NCBI GenBank assembly: GCA_013152895.1
Contig: JAADFN010000012.1
Span: 1-43,945 of the forward strand
Reading direction: 5' to 3'
DNA from: Acidobacteriota bacterium
GTDB lineage: Bacteria > Acidobacteriota > Thermoanaerobaculia > Thermoanaerobaculales > Sulfomarinibacteraceae
Length of the DNA stretch: 43,945 nt
Within the stretch, counting starts at the first letter, position 1. Each line of letters starts with the position of its first letter. Positions 1-10,894 of this stretch are shown one piece after another. The notes under the pieces were generated by a model. It saw only the letters and a list, made by a program, of their open reading frames with translations, was not told the DNA's origin and searched no databases. The position numbers were made by a program, and so were the translations under genes.

Positions 1-374
1 GTTGGCCTCGGCGTCGGCTTGCCCGGATTGAAGGTGGCTGCGCCGTGCCCCGGCCTGCGGCCGGGCCGTCGGCTTGCAGCGATATTGGGTTGTTGCATCA
101 TCCTGGTCCTTGGTAGGGGTGGGGTCCCGCCTGCCTGGGTGGGGGAACGGGCTTTTCGGTCCAGCACGTCATGCGGACGGACAAGGGGGGTGTGGCCTCA
201 GTACTACGTGCGATGACAGTGACATACGCGAGGTTTTCCGTTGATCGGCAACTCTTGTGAGTCGGGAGGAGCCGAAGCCGACGAAGGATCCGGGTGGGTT
301 GGAGGCGCCGACGCTGGAAAGGAGAGCAAGCTACCGGGTTTTACGGATCGTCACGGATTGAGAAGGGATGTTCG
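1..374. other. non-coding stretch at window start
   Basis: I see no convincing gene here. One short plus-strand open frame (19-216) has no ribosome binding site and no recognisable motif, so I do not call it. The only structure I can point to is a perfect 7-bp stem with a 3-nt loop at 49-65 (CCCGGCC-TGC-GGCCGGG). It lacks a T-run, so it is not a classical terminator. Confidence 0.4.
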
Positions 375-1225
375 TTATCCCTCCAGGCGGGCGACGATGA
401 TGTCCTGGTAGCTGAGGAAGTCTGCCCGGCCGCACCATGAGCCGTAGGAGACCGGCTGCGAGACGCGTAGGCCCCGCGCGGCAAGGAGCTGCATCACGTG
501 GCCCTCGAGAAACGCTACGGCCGCTTCGGGATCGCCAGGATCGGTTGTGAAACAGGTGGTGGAGATCGGCCGGTTGAACGTCATGGTGCTCTCGCCGTGC
601 TCCATGAGCCGGCGTGCTTCCCGGTTGACGAGAAAGAACGTGGCAAAAAGGGTTCCGCCCGGCCGCAGCACGCGAACGATCTCATCGAGGTAGTGCTCGA
701 CGTCGCCGGGCAACATGTGCGTGAAGACCGATGTCACGATGACGAAGCTGAAGAACTGATCCGGGAATGGAAACCTGTACTCGGCCGCTGCCACTGTTCC
801 CCGTGGGTTGTAGTGACGGTTTCTCACGTTCGCGTGGTGAAAATGAAAGTTTGGATGGCGCGGCGTGATATGCCGCTGGCACCACTGGATGCCCTTGGCA
901 ACGATATCGATCCCGTACGTGTTGGCGCCAGGAAACTGGTGAGAGGGATCGCCATTCTGCCGATGCCGCAACCGACGTCGAGGATGGTATCGGACGGTTG
1001 CAATCCGCCACGCGTGATGAAATAGCCCTTGAACTCGTCACCGATCGCGCGAAAATCTCCAGCGCCGACAAACATCAGAGACCTGGGCGGGACCAGGGGA
1101 TCGCGGCCCCGGATCAGGTCCATGCCGTCTTGAAGCAGGTGCCAGACCCGGCGCGCCTGACGATACGGGACACTCCTTCTCCATGCGGGCAGGGATGTTC
1201 TGGTGACATGGGTCCTTGTGGTCAT
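375..1225 (-). pseudogene. class I SAM-dependent methyltransferase, split by a frameshift
   Basis: This is a Rossmann-fold methyltransferase of the Methyltransf_11/25 type; substrate unknown. The N-terminal half (start ATG at 1225, MTTRTHVT) carries SAM motif I, LDVGCGIGRMAIPL. The C-terminal half lies in another frame, starting with GIDIVAKGIQWC and containing the post-motif SVFTHMLPGDVEHYLDEIV and RVLRPGGTLFATFF. The two parts join near 924-935, where one missing G in the GGCGCC neighbourhood would give a continuous protein of about 280 residues. Both halves keep family-like sequence right up to the junction, so the frameshift is either very recent or a sequence error. Nothing around it suggests a substrate. 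Confidence 0.75.
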
Positions 1226-1300
1226 GCCGCCGCATTCTACCAGCGACCGTGTGGAAGGGATGGCGGCGCCGTTCATCACCGGAGCGGCGGAAGGTTCTCC

Positions 1301-1489
1301 TTACGATGATCTCGTGTCGCGAGCTGGGGAAAGGGTGACGATGACCCGTCCGAAGGCTGCCACGATGAAGAAGACGGCCCGGTGATCGGCGCCGGCGTTC
1401 GTATATCCCATCGTGTAGCCCACGACCAAGGCGCCGAACGTGGCTCTCCGGATGCGTGTGCTGGCCTGTGACACGATGCTCCGTTTCAT
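1301..1489 (-). CDS. possible small hypothetical membrane protein
   Basis: This is a 62-codon open frame starting MKRSIVSQ with two weakly hydrophobic stretches (about residues 16-30 and 38-53). Codon third positions are mostly G or C, as in the neighbouring genes. There is no Shine-Dalgarno sequence; an AT-richer CATATCT lies just upstream of the ATG. I recognise no family. It could equally be a chance frame in the 476-bp gap between the methyltransferase and the diguanylate cyclase, the rest of which holds no gene I can see. Confidence 0.25.
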   Translation of the reverse strand: MKRSIVSQASTRIRRATFGALVVGYTMGYTNAGADHRAVFFIVAAFGRVIVTLSPARDTRSS

Positions 1490-1636
1490 GGGCAGATATG
1501 CGGATGCGTAGCCGAGCAGCGTCCCTCTTCATTCGATGACGTGATGGTGGGAGTGGAGACGTTGGATGTGAGACTGACAAGGATATGCCAGGGGAGTAAT
1601 CTGGACGTCGCGTGAGGCTTTGGGCGCGAGTCATGG

Positions 1637-1686
1637 TTGACCAGCGGTGAAGATGCTGCGAAAGTGGGGCTTTCGCGGGACGCGAA
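1637..1686 (+). promoter_or_regulatory. promoter-like boxes and two mutually exclusive hairpins before the diguanylate cyclase
   Basis: TTGACC (1637-1642) and GAAAGT (1660-1665) are 17 nt apart, a weak sigma-70-like pair. Overlapping them is a perfect inverted repeat GCGAAAG-TGGGG-CTTTCGC (1658-1676), extendable by a C-G pair and a wobble. A second one, TTCGCG-GGA-CGCGAA (1672-1686), shares 1672-1676 with the first, so only one can form at a time. The second ends about 4 nt before the GGGAGG of the next gene. This could be an operator or, if transcribed, an RNA switch. Confidence 0.4.
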
Positions 1687-1701
1687 CGGGAGGACCGGAA
1701 G

Positions 1702-2670
1702 GTGGCTCAGACCAAGGGAAAGCGGACGTGGCGGCTCCTCGTGGCAGAGGATGAGCTCATCTCCCGCACTCTCTTGACCAGGCTCGTGAGCTCGTGGGGG
1801 TACGACGTGATCGCCGTCGAGGATGGTTCGCAGGCCCTCGAGGTTCTGGAAGGTGACGATCCGCCAAGACTCGCCGTGCTCGACTGGATGATGCCCGGCG
1901 CCGACGGTGTCGCCATCTGCCGGCGCATTCGCGCCCTGAGGCGTGAGCCGTACATCTACCTGATCATCCTGACGGCCTTGCAGGAACGGCAAAAACTCGT
2001 CGAAGCCCTGGAGGCCGGCGCGGACGATTTTCTCACCAAGCCGGTGCAGCCCCACGAGCTGGAGCTCAGGATCCATGTCGGCCGCCGCATCGTTGAGCTG
2101 GAAGAACAGCTGATCGAGGCGCGCGAGGCCCTCCGCGAGCTGGCGACCCACGATCCTCTGACCAGGATATGGAACCGGCGAGCGATTCTTGAAATTCTCG
2201 AAAAGGAAATCGCCAGGGCGTCGCGAAAGGGCGCCTCGGCCGATGTCTGCGCATTGATGATCGACATCGACCATTTCAAGACGGTCAATGACCAGTATGG
2301 TCATCTTGTCGGGGACCAGGTTCTGATGCACGTCGCCGAGCGGATCCGCGAGGCTGTGCGGCGGCACGACGAGGTGGGGCGATACGGTGGGGAGGAGTTC
2401 CTGGCCGTTCTCACCGGTTGCGGTGTGAACGGCCTGAAAGCGGTCGCAGAGAGAATCCGCAAAGAGGTGGCCGAAAACCCATTCGTCACCGGGGACAGGC
2501 CAATCGCCGTCACCGTCAGCCTAGGTGGCGCGCGGTTAACCGGGGGAGAGGGAGGTGGATCCATCATGCAGCTCATCGGCCGGGCCGATCACGCATTGTA
2601 CGAGGCAAAGGATCAAGGCCGAAATCGTGTCGTCATAGACGGGGAGCAGGGGGTGAACGATGAAGAGTAA
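1702..2670 (+). CDS. response regulator diguanylate cyclase (REC-GGDEF)
   Basis: A cytoplasmic 322-residue protein predicted to make cyclic di-GMP from two GTP when phosphorylated. The N-terminal receiver domain (about 10-130) has the acidic pair in VAEDE, the phospho-acceptor Asp61 in VLDWMMPG and the conserved Lys in TKPV. A short helical linker leads to a GGDEF domain (about 155-315) with the active-site signature GGEEF at 229-233. The product-inhibition I-site RxxD is present (RRHD, 220-223), so feedback control by c-di-GMP is likely. The start is GTG with GGGAGG a few bases upstream. The stop overlaps the next gene by 11 nt, so the two are translated together and probably share a phosphorelay. 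There is no membrane segment. Confidence 0.93.
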   Translation: MAQTKGKRTWRLLVAEDELISRTLLTRLVSSWGYDVIAVEDGSQALEVLEGDDPPRLAVLDWMMPGADGVAICRRIRALRREPYIYLIILTALQERQKLVEALEAGADDFLTKPVQPHELELRIHVGRRIVELEEQLIEAREALRELATHDPLTRIWNRRAILEILEKEIARASRKGASADVCALMIDIDHFKTVNDQYGHLVGDQVLMHVAERIREAVRRHDEVGRYGGEEFLAVLTGCGVNGLKAVAERIRKEVAENPFVTGDRPIAVTVSLGGARLTGGEGGGSIMQLIGRADHALYEAKDQGRNRVVIDGEQGVNDEE

Positions 2671-4669
2671 CCAGCTGCAGAAGGGTGAGGCTCGGAAAGC
2701 CCATTGGGACGGCGGGAAGAATGTCTCCGCCCTGGCGTTGTCATACGTTGCAGATGTGAGCCACGAGCTGCGGGGACCTCTCAACGTGATTCTCGGGATG
2801 ACAGAGTTGCTGGGGGATATGCGGTTGACGGCCAGGCAGCGCGAGCTGTTGGACAACATCCGTAGCTCGGGAGAAATCCTGATTTCTTCGGTCAACGAGA
2901 TGGCCGACTTCGTGGGCATGGCTGTCGGCGGGCTCAGGCTCACATCGCTCGACTTCTCCCCGCGAACGTTGGTGGAAGACATGGGGGATCTTGTCGCCGA
3001 GAAGGCCAGCGCCCGGGGACTCGAGTTGATCATCCTTGTCGATCATGATGTGCCGGAACGTATGACCGGGGATCCAACGCAGCTGAGGCGGGTGCTGACG
3101 ACGCTGGTCAATTCGGCGATCCGGCGTGCCCGGGGGGGAGAGATTGTCGTACGGGCGGAGCTGGCGGTATCGGGACCGCCGGGGAGCCTCCGCTTCAGCG
3201 TGGAATACGATGGCCCGGCTGTGTCGCTCGAAGAAACTCGAATGGATGCGGTCGGTTTTCCGGACGAAGATATGTTGACTCTGCGTGGTCCTCATCCAAC
3301 AGGGCCCCAGCTCGCCATGATCGGGCAGATCGTACGACGAATGGGAGGCGTCCTGGAGGTCGAAAGGCTCGACGGCGGCCGTTCGCGCATGGCGTTCGAC
3401 GCGAGGCTTGAACCCGTGTCCGGAGAGGAACAGATAGCGCAAGAACCGGACGTACAGCTCGGTGGGCTCAAGGTCCTTGTGGTTGACGACAGCGAGGCGA
3501 ACCGCAAGCTGCTCGAAGAGATTCTGCGGAGCTCGGGGTGCCAGACGGCCGTGGCGGCGGGCGGCGCCGAGGCCCTGGACCGCCTTCACGAGGCGGAGGG
3601 TACGCAACCGTTCGACCTGGCGATTCTCGACTTCGTCATGCCGGACATGGACGGGGTCACGCTGGCCTCAGCGATCCGAGCGCATCTTTCCGCAGCCTCG
3701 ATGCCGATGATTCTCCTGACCTCCGCGCCGGCGGCTGGGGACGCAGAACGGATGCGTGAGGCGGGCTTTGACGCGTACCTCACCAAGCCGGTCACGCGGG
3801 CGGATCTCACGGATACGGTGCGTTGGGTGCTGTCACGGCCGGCCAGAGCACGGGGCGGACTGATCACACGTCATACGTTGAGGGAGACACGGCGAACCCG
3901 GCTGCGGATCCTCCTGGTCGATGACGATGAGCTCAACCAGAAGACGATCGCAGCGATGCTCGAACGGCTTGGATACAGGTGCGATCTGGCGGCAAACGGC
4001 CGCGCTGCCGTTCAAGCCCTGGCGCGGCGCGAGTACGACGTTGTCCTGATGGACTACGAAATGCCCGTTATGGATGGGTTCGAGGCGACGCGGCGTATTC
4101 GCGAACGGGAAAAGGAGACGCGCCGCAGGACGCCGATTATCGCGACGACCGCAGATACCCTTGCTGGCAACCGCGACAGGCTCCGTGAGATCGGGATGGA
4201 CGAGTACGTTCCCAAACCGATTGATATCCGGGAGCTGGCAGAAGTCCTTGCCCGTTTGACCGGCGAAGAGGTTCCAGCGCCTCAATCTCTCGAGAAGGAC
4301 CAAGGGGCTGAGCCAGTGGATATCTCGCGGCTCGAGCTGATGTCGGGGAACGATGTGGGTTTCTTGAAGAAGATCATCTTCATGTTTCTCGATGAGAGTG
4401 AGAGCCGTCTGGGTGCGTTGAAGCACGCACTCGAAGCGGCTGACTTCGAAACGGTTCACGGCGAGGCTCATGCGCTCAAGGGAGCGGCCGGCAATCTCGG
4501 TGCCCGGGAAGTGAGCGAGGCCGCCGCCACCCTTCAGCAAGCCGCCAAAGCCGAAGATCGCGGTGAGTGTGTGGGCCTCCTGGCCACGCTCCAGGCGCGG
4601 ATGGAAGAGGCTGGCCGTTGGTTGAAGGCCTATGCGGGCCGGCTCCCGGCCGGACCGGATGGGGCCTGA
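2660..4669 (+). CDS. hybrid histidine kinase-like phosphorelay protein with degenerate ATPase domain (DHp-HATPase-REC-REC-HPt)
   Basis: A soluble 669-residue phosphorelay protein with no membrane, PAS or GAF input; the dimerisation/phospho-His helix begins almost at the N-terminus (His35 in VSHELRGPLN). Two receiver domains follow the ATPase region, with Asp324 (ILDFVMPDMDG) and Asp465 (LMDYEMPVMDG). A C-terminal HPt domain carries His604 in EAHALKGAAGNL. The ATP-binding region (about 120-260) has the right size, but its motifs are eroded: the N-box reads TLVNSAIRR instead of NLxxNAxKF, the DxGxG box reads YDGPAV, and the GTGLGL lid reads PTGPQL. It probably cannot autophosphorylate well and may act as a phosphotransfer hub or phosphatase for the upstream diguanylate cyclase. 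The start overlaps that gene by 11 nt. Confidence 0.88.
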   Translation: MKSNQLQKGEARKAHWDGGKNVSALALSYVADVSHELRGPLNVILGMTELLGDMRLTARQRELLDNIRSSGEILISSVNEMADFVGMAVGGLRLTSLDFSPRTLVEDMGDLVAEKASARGLELIILVDHDVPERMTGDPTQLRRVLTTLVNSAIRRARGGEIVVRAELAVSGPPGSLRFSVEYDGPAVSLEETRMDAVGFPDEDMLTLRGPHPTGPQLAMIGQIVRRMGGVLEVERLDGGRSRMAFDARLEPVSGEEQIAQEPDVQLGGLKVLVVDDSEANRKLLEEILRSSGCQTAVAAGGAEALDRLHEAEGTQPFDLAILDFVMPDMDGVTLASAIRAHLSAASMPMILLTSAPAAGDAERMREAGFDAYLTKPVTRADLTDTVRWVLSRPARARGGLITRHTLRETRRTRLRILLVDDDELNQKTIAAMLERLGYRCDLAANGRAAVQALARREYDVVLMDYEMPVMDGFEATRRIREREKETRRRTPIIATTADTLAGNRDRLREIGMDEYVPKPIDIRELAEVLARLTGEEVPAPQSLEKDQGAEPVDISRLELMSGNDVGFLKKIIFMFLDESESRLGALKHALEAADFETVHGEAHALKGAAGNLGAREVSEAAATLQQAAKAEDRGECVGLLATLQARMEEAGRWLKAYAGRLPAGPDGA

Positions 4670-4781
4670 CGGGTCGGCCAGGCACCTGAATACCGGAACG
4701 GTCCATCGCGAAATGACGGAGATAGACGGCAGGGCAGGGGAGGAATGATAAGGTGTGAGCCACGAACCGGGGAGGTTGGCG

Positions 4782-5954
4782 ATGGCAACAAAGGTCGTTG
4801 TTCTTGGCGGCGGTCGAGTGGGCGGCGCGATCGTCCGGGATCTGGTGCGATCAGGAGGATGGGACGTCCGGGTTGCCGATGCCTCGGAGCAAGCGCTGGC
4901 GCAGCTCGCGGTGAAGACTGGAGCGGGAACGATTCAGGCCGACCTGTCCCGCGCGGAGGAGGTGCAACGCGCGATCCGGGATGCCGATCTCGTGATTGGC
5001 GCCGTTCCGGGTTTCATGGGATACCAGACCGTCAAGGCTGTCATCGCGGCTGGAAAGAACATGGTGGACATCTCGTTCTTTCCGGAGGATCCTTTCGGGC
5101 TTGATGCTGCGGCGCAGGAGCGGGGTGTAACCGTGGTCGTGGACTGCGGCGTTGCACCGGGGTGCGGCAACATCGTTCTCGGGTATACCAACACCCGTCT
5201 GGACGAGATCGAAAGGTTCACCTGCATGGTTGGCGGACTTCCGGTTGAGCGCCGCTGGCCGTACGAATACCGCGCCGTTTTCTCGCCGATCGACGTCATC
5301 GAGGAGTACACGCGTCCGGCGCGGCTGGTGGAGCATGGGCGCGTGGTGATCCGCCCGGCACTCTCCGAGGTCGAGCTCGTTGACCTGCCGGGTATCGGCA
5401 CCCTGGAGGCGTTCAATACCGACGGGCTGCGAAGCCTGCTGACGACGATGTCCCACATTCCCTTCATGAAAGAGAAGACGCTTCGGTACCCGGGACATGC
5501 CGAGCGGATGCGGATGCTGCGGGAAACCGGGTTTTTCAGCCAAGTGCCGGTCGAGGTCGATCACACGCGGGTGACGCCGTTGAGCCTGACCGCGAAGCTC
5601 CTCTTCGAAGCGTGGCGACTGCCACGGGGCGAAGAGGACCTGACCGTCATGCGCATCGAGATCGTGGGGCGCAGGGACGGGCAACGCGCGCGGGTCGTCT
5701 ACGATCTCCTCGACAGGTACGACAGGGACACTGGAACGACGTCGATGGCGCGGACGACGGGCTACACGTGTACGGCCGTGGCGCGGGCCGTGGCGGACGG
5801 CCTTTTCCGGGAACCCGGCATCTCGGCGCCGGAGGATCTCGGCAAGATGCCGGGGGTATACGAGCTCGTCATGAAGCACCTCGCGGATCGCGGGATCGTT
5901 TTCAAGATCTCGGAAACTCCCGGTGACGAGGGAGATCGTGGCGAGAACGCCTGA
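4782..5954 (+). CDS. saccharopine dehydrogenase family oxidoreductase (lysine-6-dehydrogenase-like)
   Basis: A 390-residue NAD(P)-dependent oxidoreductase. The N-terminus holds a Rossmann nucleotide loop, VVVLGGGRVGGAI, at residues 5-17. The following segments (GAVPGFMGYQTVKA, NMVDISFFPEDPF and DCGVAPGCGN) are typical of the bacterial saccharopine dehydrogenase / lysine 6-dehydrogenase group. The exact substrate cannot be read from sequence. A GTG nine codons upstream is in frame, but the ATG at 4782 has GGGGAGG at a proper distance, so I choose it. It leads a likely three-gene run with the YhhN protein (21 nt away) and the large membrane protein. No lysine biosynthesis or degradation genes lie nearby. 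Confidence 0.85.
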   Translation: MATKVVVLGGGRVGGAIVRDLVRSGGWDVRVADASEQALAQLAVKTGAGTIQADLSRAEEVQRAIRDADLVIGAVPGFMGYQTVKAVIAAGKNMVDISFFPEDPFGLDAAAQERGVTVVVDCGVAPGCGNIVLGYTNTRLDEIERFTCMVGGLPVERRWPYEYRAVFSPIDVIEEYTRPARLVEHGRVVIRPALSEVELVDLPGIGTLEAFNTDGLRSLLTTMSHIPFMKEKTLRYPGHAERMRMLRETGFFSQVPVEVDHTRVTPLSLTAKLLFEAWRLPRGEEDLTVMRIEIVGRRDGQRARVVYDLLDRYDRDTGTTSMARTTGYTCTAVARAVADGLFREPGISAPEDLGKMPGVYELVMKHLADRGIVFKISETPGDEGDRGENA

Positions 5955-5975
5955 TCCGGATGTGCTGGAGGCGTG

Positions 5976-6617
5976 ATGGTGGCCATGGCGGCCGTTGTCC
6001 TGAGCGTCATCTTGGTTGCCGTTCTTGTGGCGGGTGAGAAGTCGGGAAGGATGGCTCTCCGGGCGCCTGCGAAGATCGCGGCCTCGGCGGTGTTTGTCGC
6101 GGTTGGCGTGGCGAGGTACAGCTCAGGTCATCCCTACGATGCCTGGCTGGTGCTCGGGCTTGTGCTCGGCGCCATCGGGGACGTGCTCCTGCTGTTGCCA
6201 CGTGGTTTCCTGGCCGGCCTCGTCGTGTTTCTGCTGGGTCATGCCGCGTACATTGTCGCGTTTCACACCCTCGCGCCCATCCACTCGTGGCCGCTGGGTT
6301 TCCTGGCGCCGGTCGTGATCGTCAGCGGAGTTGCTTCCAACCTGCTCTGGGCTCACCTGGGGAAGCTTCGCTGGGCCGTGCTGGGGTACGTGACGGTGAT
6401 CTCGATCATGGTGTGGGGAGCGGCCGGGACGGTTGCCGCCGGGGACCGGGCGGGCTGGATGCGCCTGGCAGGCGCCGTTTGTTTCTACGCTTCGGATCTC
6501 CTTGTCGCGAGGAATCGTTTTGTGAAAAAGACGTTCAACAATCGCGCATGGGGTCTTCCTCTCTACTACGCCGGCCAACTCATTCTTGCTTTTACGGTAG
6601 GAAGGATGTCCAGGTGA
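5976..6617 (+). CDS. YhhN/TMEM86 family membrane protein
   Basis: A 213-residue integral membrane protein with about seven to eight hydrophobic helices. Two family signatures are visible: GAIGDVLLLLP in the first half, and FYASDLLVARNRF followed by LPLYYAGQLILA near the C-terminus. Mammalian TMEM86 members hydrolyse the vinyl-ether bond of lysoplasmalogens; the bacterial role is unsettled. The conserved Asp residues of GD and SD are present. GGAGG lies 4 nt before the ATG at 5976; a GTG one codon earlier is an alternative start. The gene sits 21 nt after the oxidoreductase and 31 nt before the next membrane protein. Confidence 0.88.
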   Translation: MVAMAAVVLSVILVAVLVAGEKSGRMALRAPAKIAASAVFVAVGVARYSSGHPYDAWLVLGLVLGAIGDVLLLLPRGFLAGLVVFLLGHAAYIVAFHTLAPIHSWPLGFLAPVVIVSGVASNLLWAHLGKLRWAVLGYVTVISIMVWGAAGTVAAGDRAGWMRLAGAVCFYASDLLVARNRFVKKTFNNRAWGLPLYYAGQLILAFTVGRMSR

Positions 6618-6648
6618 TGCGGCCGAACGCCGTCGCAGAAGGATGATG

Positions 6649-8214
6649 ATGCGAGTTTCCAGGACCGGAGCCATCGTCGTCATCGTCTGGTGCACCGTGT
6701 TGGCTGCAGCCCTGTGGTTCGCTCCCGTGGCCGGCGATGACGCCTATCACCACGCCGTGATGGCGGTGGAACAGGCCAAGTGCGTGCGCCAGGGAGAGAT
6801 CTGGCCGCGCTTTCACCCCGACTGGAACGGGGCAACGGGCTCGTTTCTTCCCGCGGTGTACTCCCCGGTCGCCTTGACCGTTGATGCGGTGCTGGTCCTT
6901 CTCACCAACGAGGGCACGCGTGCCGTGTCCCTATCCCTTGTCGCGGCGCTGGCGGCGGGAGCGTTCTTCATGGGACTCGTGCGGTTGGATGAGGAGCCGC
7001 CGTGGTGGTTGTTCGTGTTCGCTCCCTACATCTTGGTGAATATCTTCTCGCGCGCAACGGTGACGGAGATGTGGGCGCTCGCGGCGCTGGCGGGAGGGCT
7101 GGTGTTTCTGCTGCCACCTGGGATCGGACGTCCGCGGGATGGGTTTGTCGCGCTGGGGGCCGTTTTTCTTGCGGCGGGCGCCCAGCCCGTCATGCTGATC
7201 ATTGTGGCGGTGCCCGCGCTGGCGACATGGATGATTGCGCTCGCCGCCCGATGGAGCTCCAGGTGGAAACGAAGCTTCGCCTGGGGCTTGGTGATGATTG
7301 CCACAACGGCGGTTTTCTGGCTGCCGCCGCTCCTGCTGATCAAGGATCTCGACAGGTCCGCGGTGTTTTCCGGGCATTACGGGTGGCGCGGCCACTTCGT
7401 GACGAACGTTTCTGGAAACGGGCAGCTCGGCCCGGTGCTTCTGGCGATCTGGCTGGCTCTTGTCATCGTGACCGTTGCGGGCGCGCTCGTCCTGAGGCGC
7501 CACCGTGATACCAGGGGCCGCGCAGTGCTCACGTTCATCGTCGCCAGCCTGATCCTCGCGAGCCCCGTCAGCGCTCCCTTGTGGTCGCTTCCTGGCCTCC
7601 GGGTGGCACAGTTCCCGTGGAGATTCCTCGGCCCTGCATCGCTCGCGGCGTTGGTCCTCCTCGGCCGGCTGCCGCGGGTGTGGCGCCGCGCGCTCGCCGT
7701 AGTTTTTCTCGTTCCTGCAGCGCTGCTGCCGGTCGAGCTGGGTGCAGGCCGGCCTGCGCTCGCGCCGGCCATGTCCGCCAGCCAGCTTGCTCGGGCAACT
7801 TCTATCCGCTACGGTATCGCCCCGGTACTTCCATCGACGCCCGGCGAGTACGCCCCGCGGTTTCATCCGTTGCGTAGCCTGGACGCCCTCAAGAACCAGC
7901 AAGGCCTCAAGCTTCAAAGACGTACAAGCTCGTGCGCATCCAGGACCTATCGCGCGAGGGTATCACGGGGTGGACGGTACCTGCTGCCCGTCCAGTGGTG
8001 GCCCTATTGGAAAGTGCGAGTCGACGGAATACCTGCGGCGTTCGTCAACGATCGAGGACTGGTCAGCCTGTACCTTGACGCTGGCGCGTACAACGTCAGC
8101 CTTGCTCTGGAGCCGTCGGGGGCCCGGTGGATCGGGGGCGCGATCACGGCGGCTGGCGCCCTGCTGAGCGTACTGCTGTGGTGGGGTTCCAAACGTTTTG
8201 ACGGCCGATATTGA
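6649..8214 (+). CDS. multi-spanning membrane protein, 6-pyruvoyl-tetrahydropterin synthase-related (PF10131-like)
   Basis: A 521-residue polytopic membrane protein with an N-terminal signal-anchor, about ten hydrophobic helices and a soluble C-terminal segment (about 400-490) rich in beta structure, then a last helix before the stop. The early lumenal loop with DDAYHHAVMAVEQAKCVRQG and FHPDWN resembles PF10131 proteins, which look like GT-C glycosyltransferases: an acidic motif in the first outside loop and a C-terminal outer domain. A role in cell-surface glycan assembly is an inference supported only by the KDO genes next door. Three consecutive ATG codons occur at 6643-6651; I use the third because AGAAGG lies 6 nt ahead of it. 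The TGA stop lies inside the -35 box of kdsB. Confidence 0.72.
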   Translation: MRVSRTGAIVVIVWCTVLAAALWFAPVAGDDAYHHAVMAVEQAKCVRQGEIWPRFHPDWNGATGSFLPAVYSPVALTVDAVLVLLTNEGTRAVSLSLVAALAAGAFFMGLVRLDEEPPWWLFVFAPYILVNIFSRATVTEMWALAALAGGLVFLLPPGIGRPRDGFVALGAVFLAAGAQPVMLIIVAVPALATWMIALAARWSSRWKRSFAWGLVMIATTAVFWLPPLLLIKDLDRSAVFSGHYGWRGHFVTNVSGNGQLGPVLLAIWLALVIVTVAGALVLRRHRDTRGRAVLTFIVASLILASPVSAPLWSLPGLRVAQFPWRFLGPASLAALVLLGRLPRVWRRALAVVFLVPAALLPVELGAGRPALAPAMSASQLARATSIRYGIAPVLPSTPGEYAPRFHPLRSLDALKNQQGLKLQRRTSSCASRTYRARVSRGGRYLLPVQWWPYWKVRVDGIPAAFVNDRGLVSLYLDAGAYNVSLALEPSGARWIGGAITAAGALLSVLLWWGSKRFDGRY

Positions 8215-8239
8215 CTTCCGGGTGCTCGCTGTTTAGCAT
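8211..8239 (+). promoter_or_regulatory. kdsB promoter, sigma-70 type
   Basis: TTGACT (8211-8216) and TAGCAT (8234-8239) are separated by exactly 17 nt. The kdsB ATG is only 11 nt after the -10 box, so the transcript would have a leader of about four bases or none. No Shine-Dalgarno sequence is visible. The -35 box overlaps the stop codon of the preceding gene. Confidence 0.65.
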
Positions 8240-8250
8240 CGCTCCACAGT

Positions 8251-10672
<2,422 letters not shown>

Positions 10673-10882
10673 CAACGCCGGGCGCAATATGTTGGCGGGC
10701 CGTGGTTTTCTTCCGGTCGCAACCTCGCTCTCAACTTTCAAAAAGCTGGCGTCGAAACATCTCGCACCCACGGGGCGGTCACGTGCAGGGCGCCTGCTCT
10801 GGACCACATGCACACGTTCAGGATGCGCGTGTCATGGAACTCCTTCAGTCAGGAAGTGGCTCCGTGACACGCGTTCCTGGTG

Positions 10883-10888
10883 TACACT
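10883..10888 (+). promoter_or_regulatory. -10-like box immediately before kdsA
   Basis: TACACT is followed by exactly six bases and then GTG (10895), which is in frame with kdsA. I see no good -35 box at the usual distance and no Shine-Dalgarno sequence. The arrangement matches leaderless genes, whose transcription starts at the first codon. Confidence 0.4.
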
Positions 10889-10894
10889 CCCGCC

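Noticed and set aside
19-216. 65-codon open frame at the window start
   Set aside because: It has no ribosome site, no recognisable motif and irregular composition.
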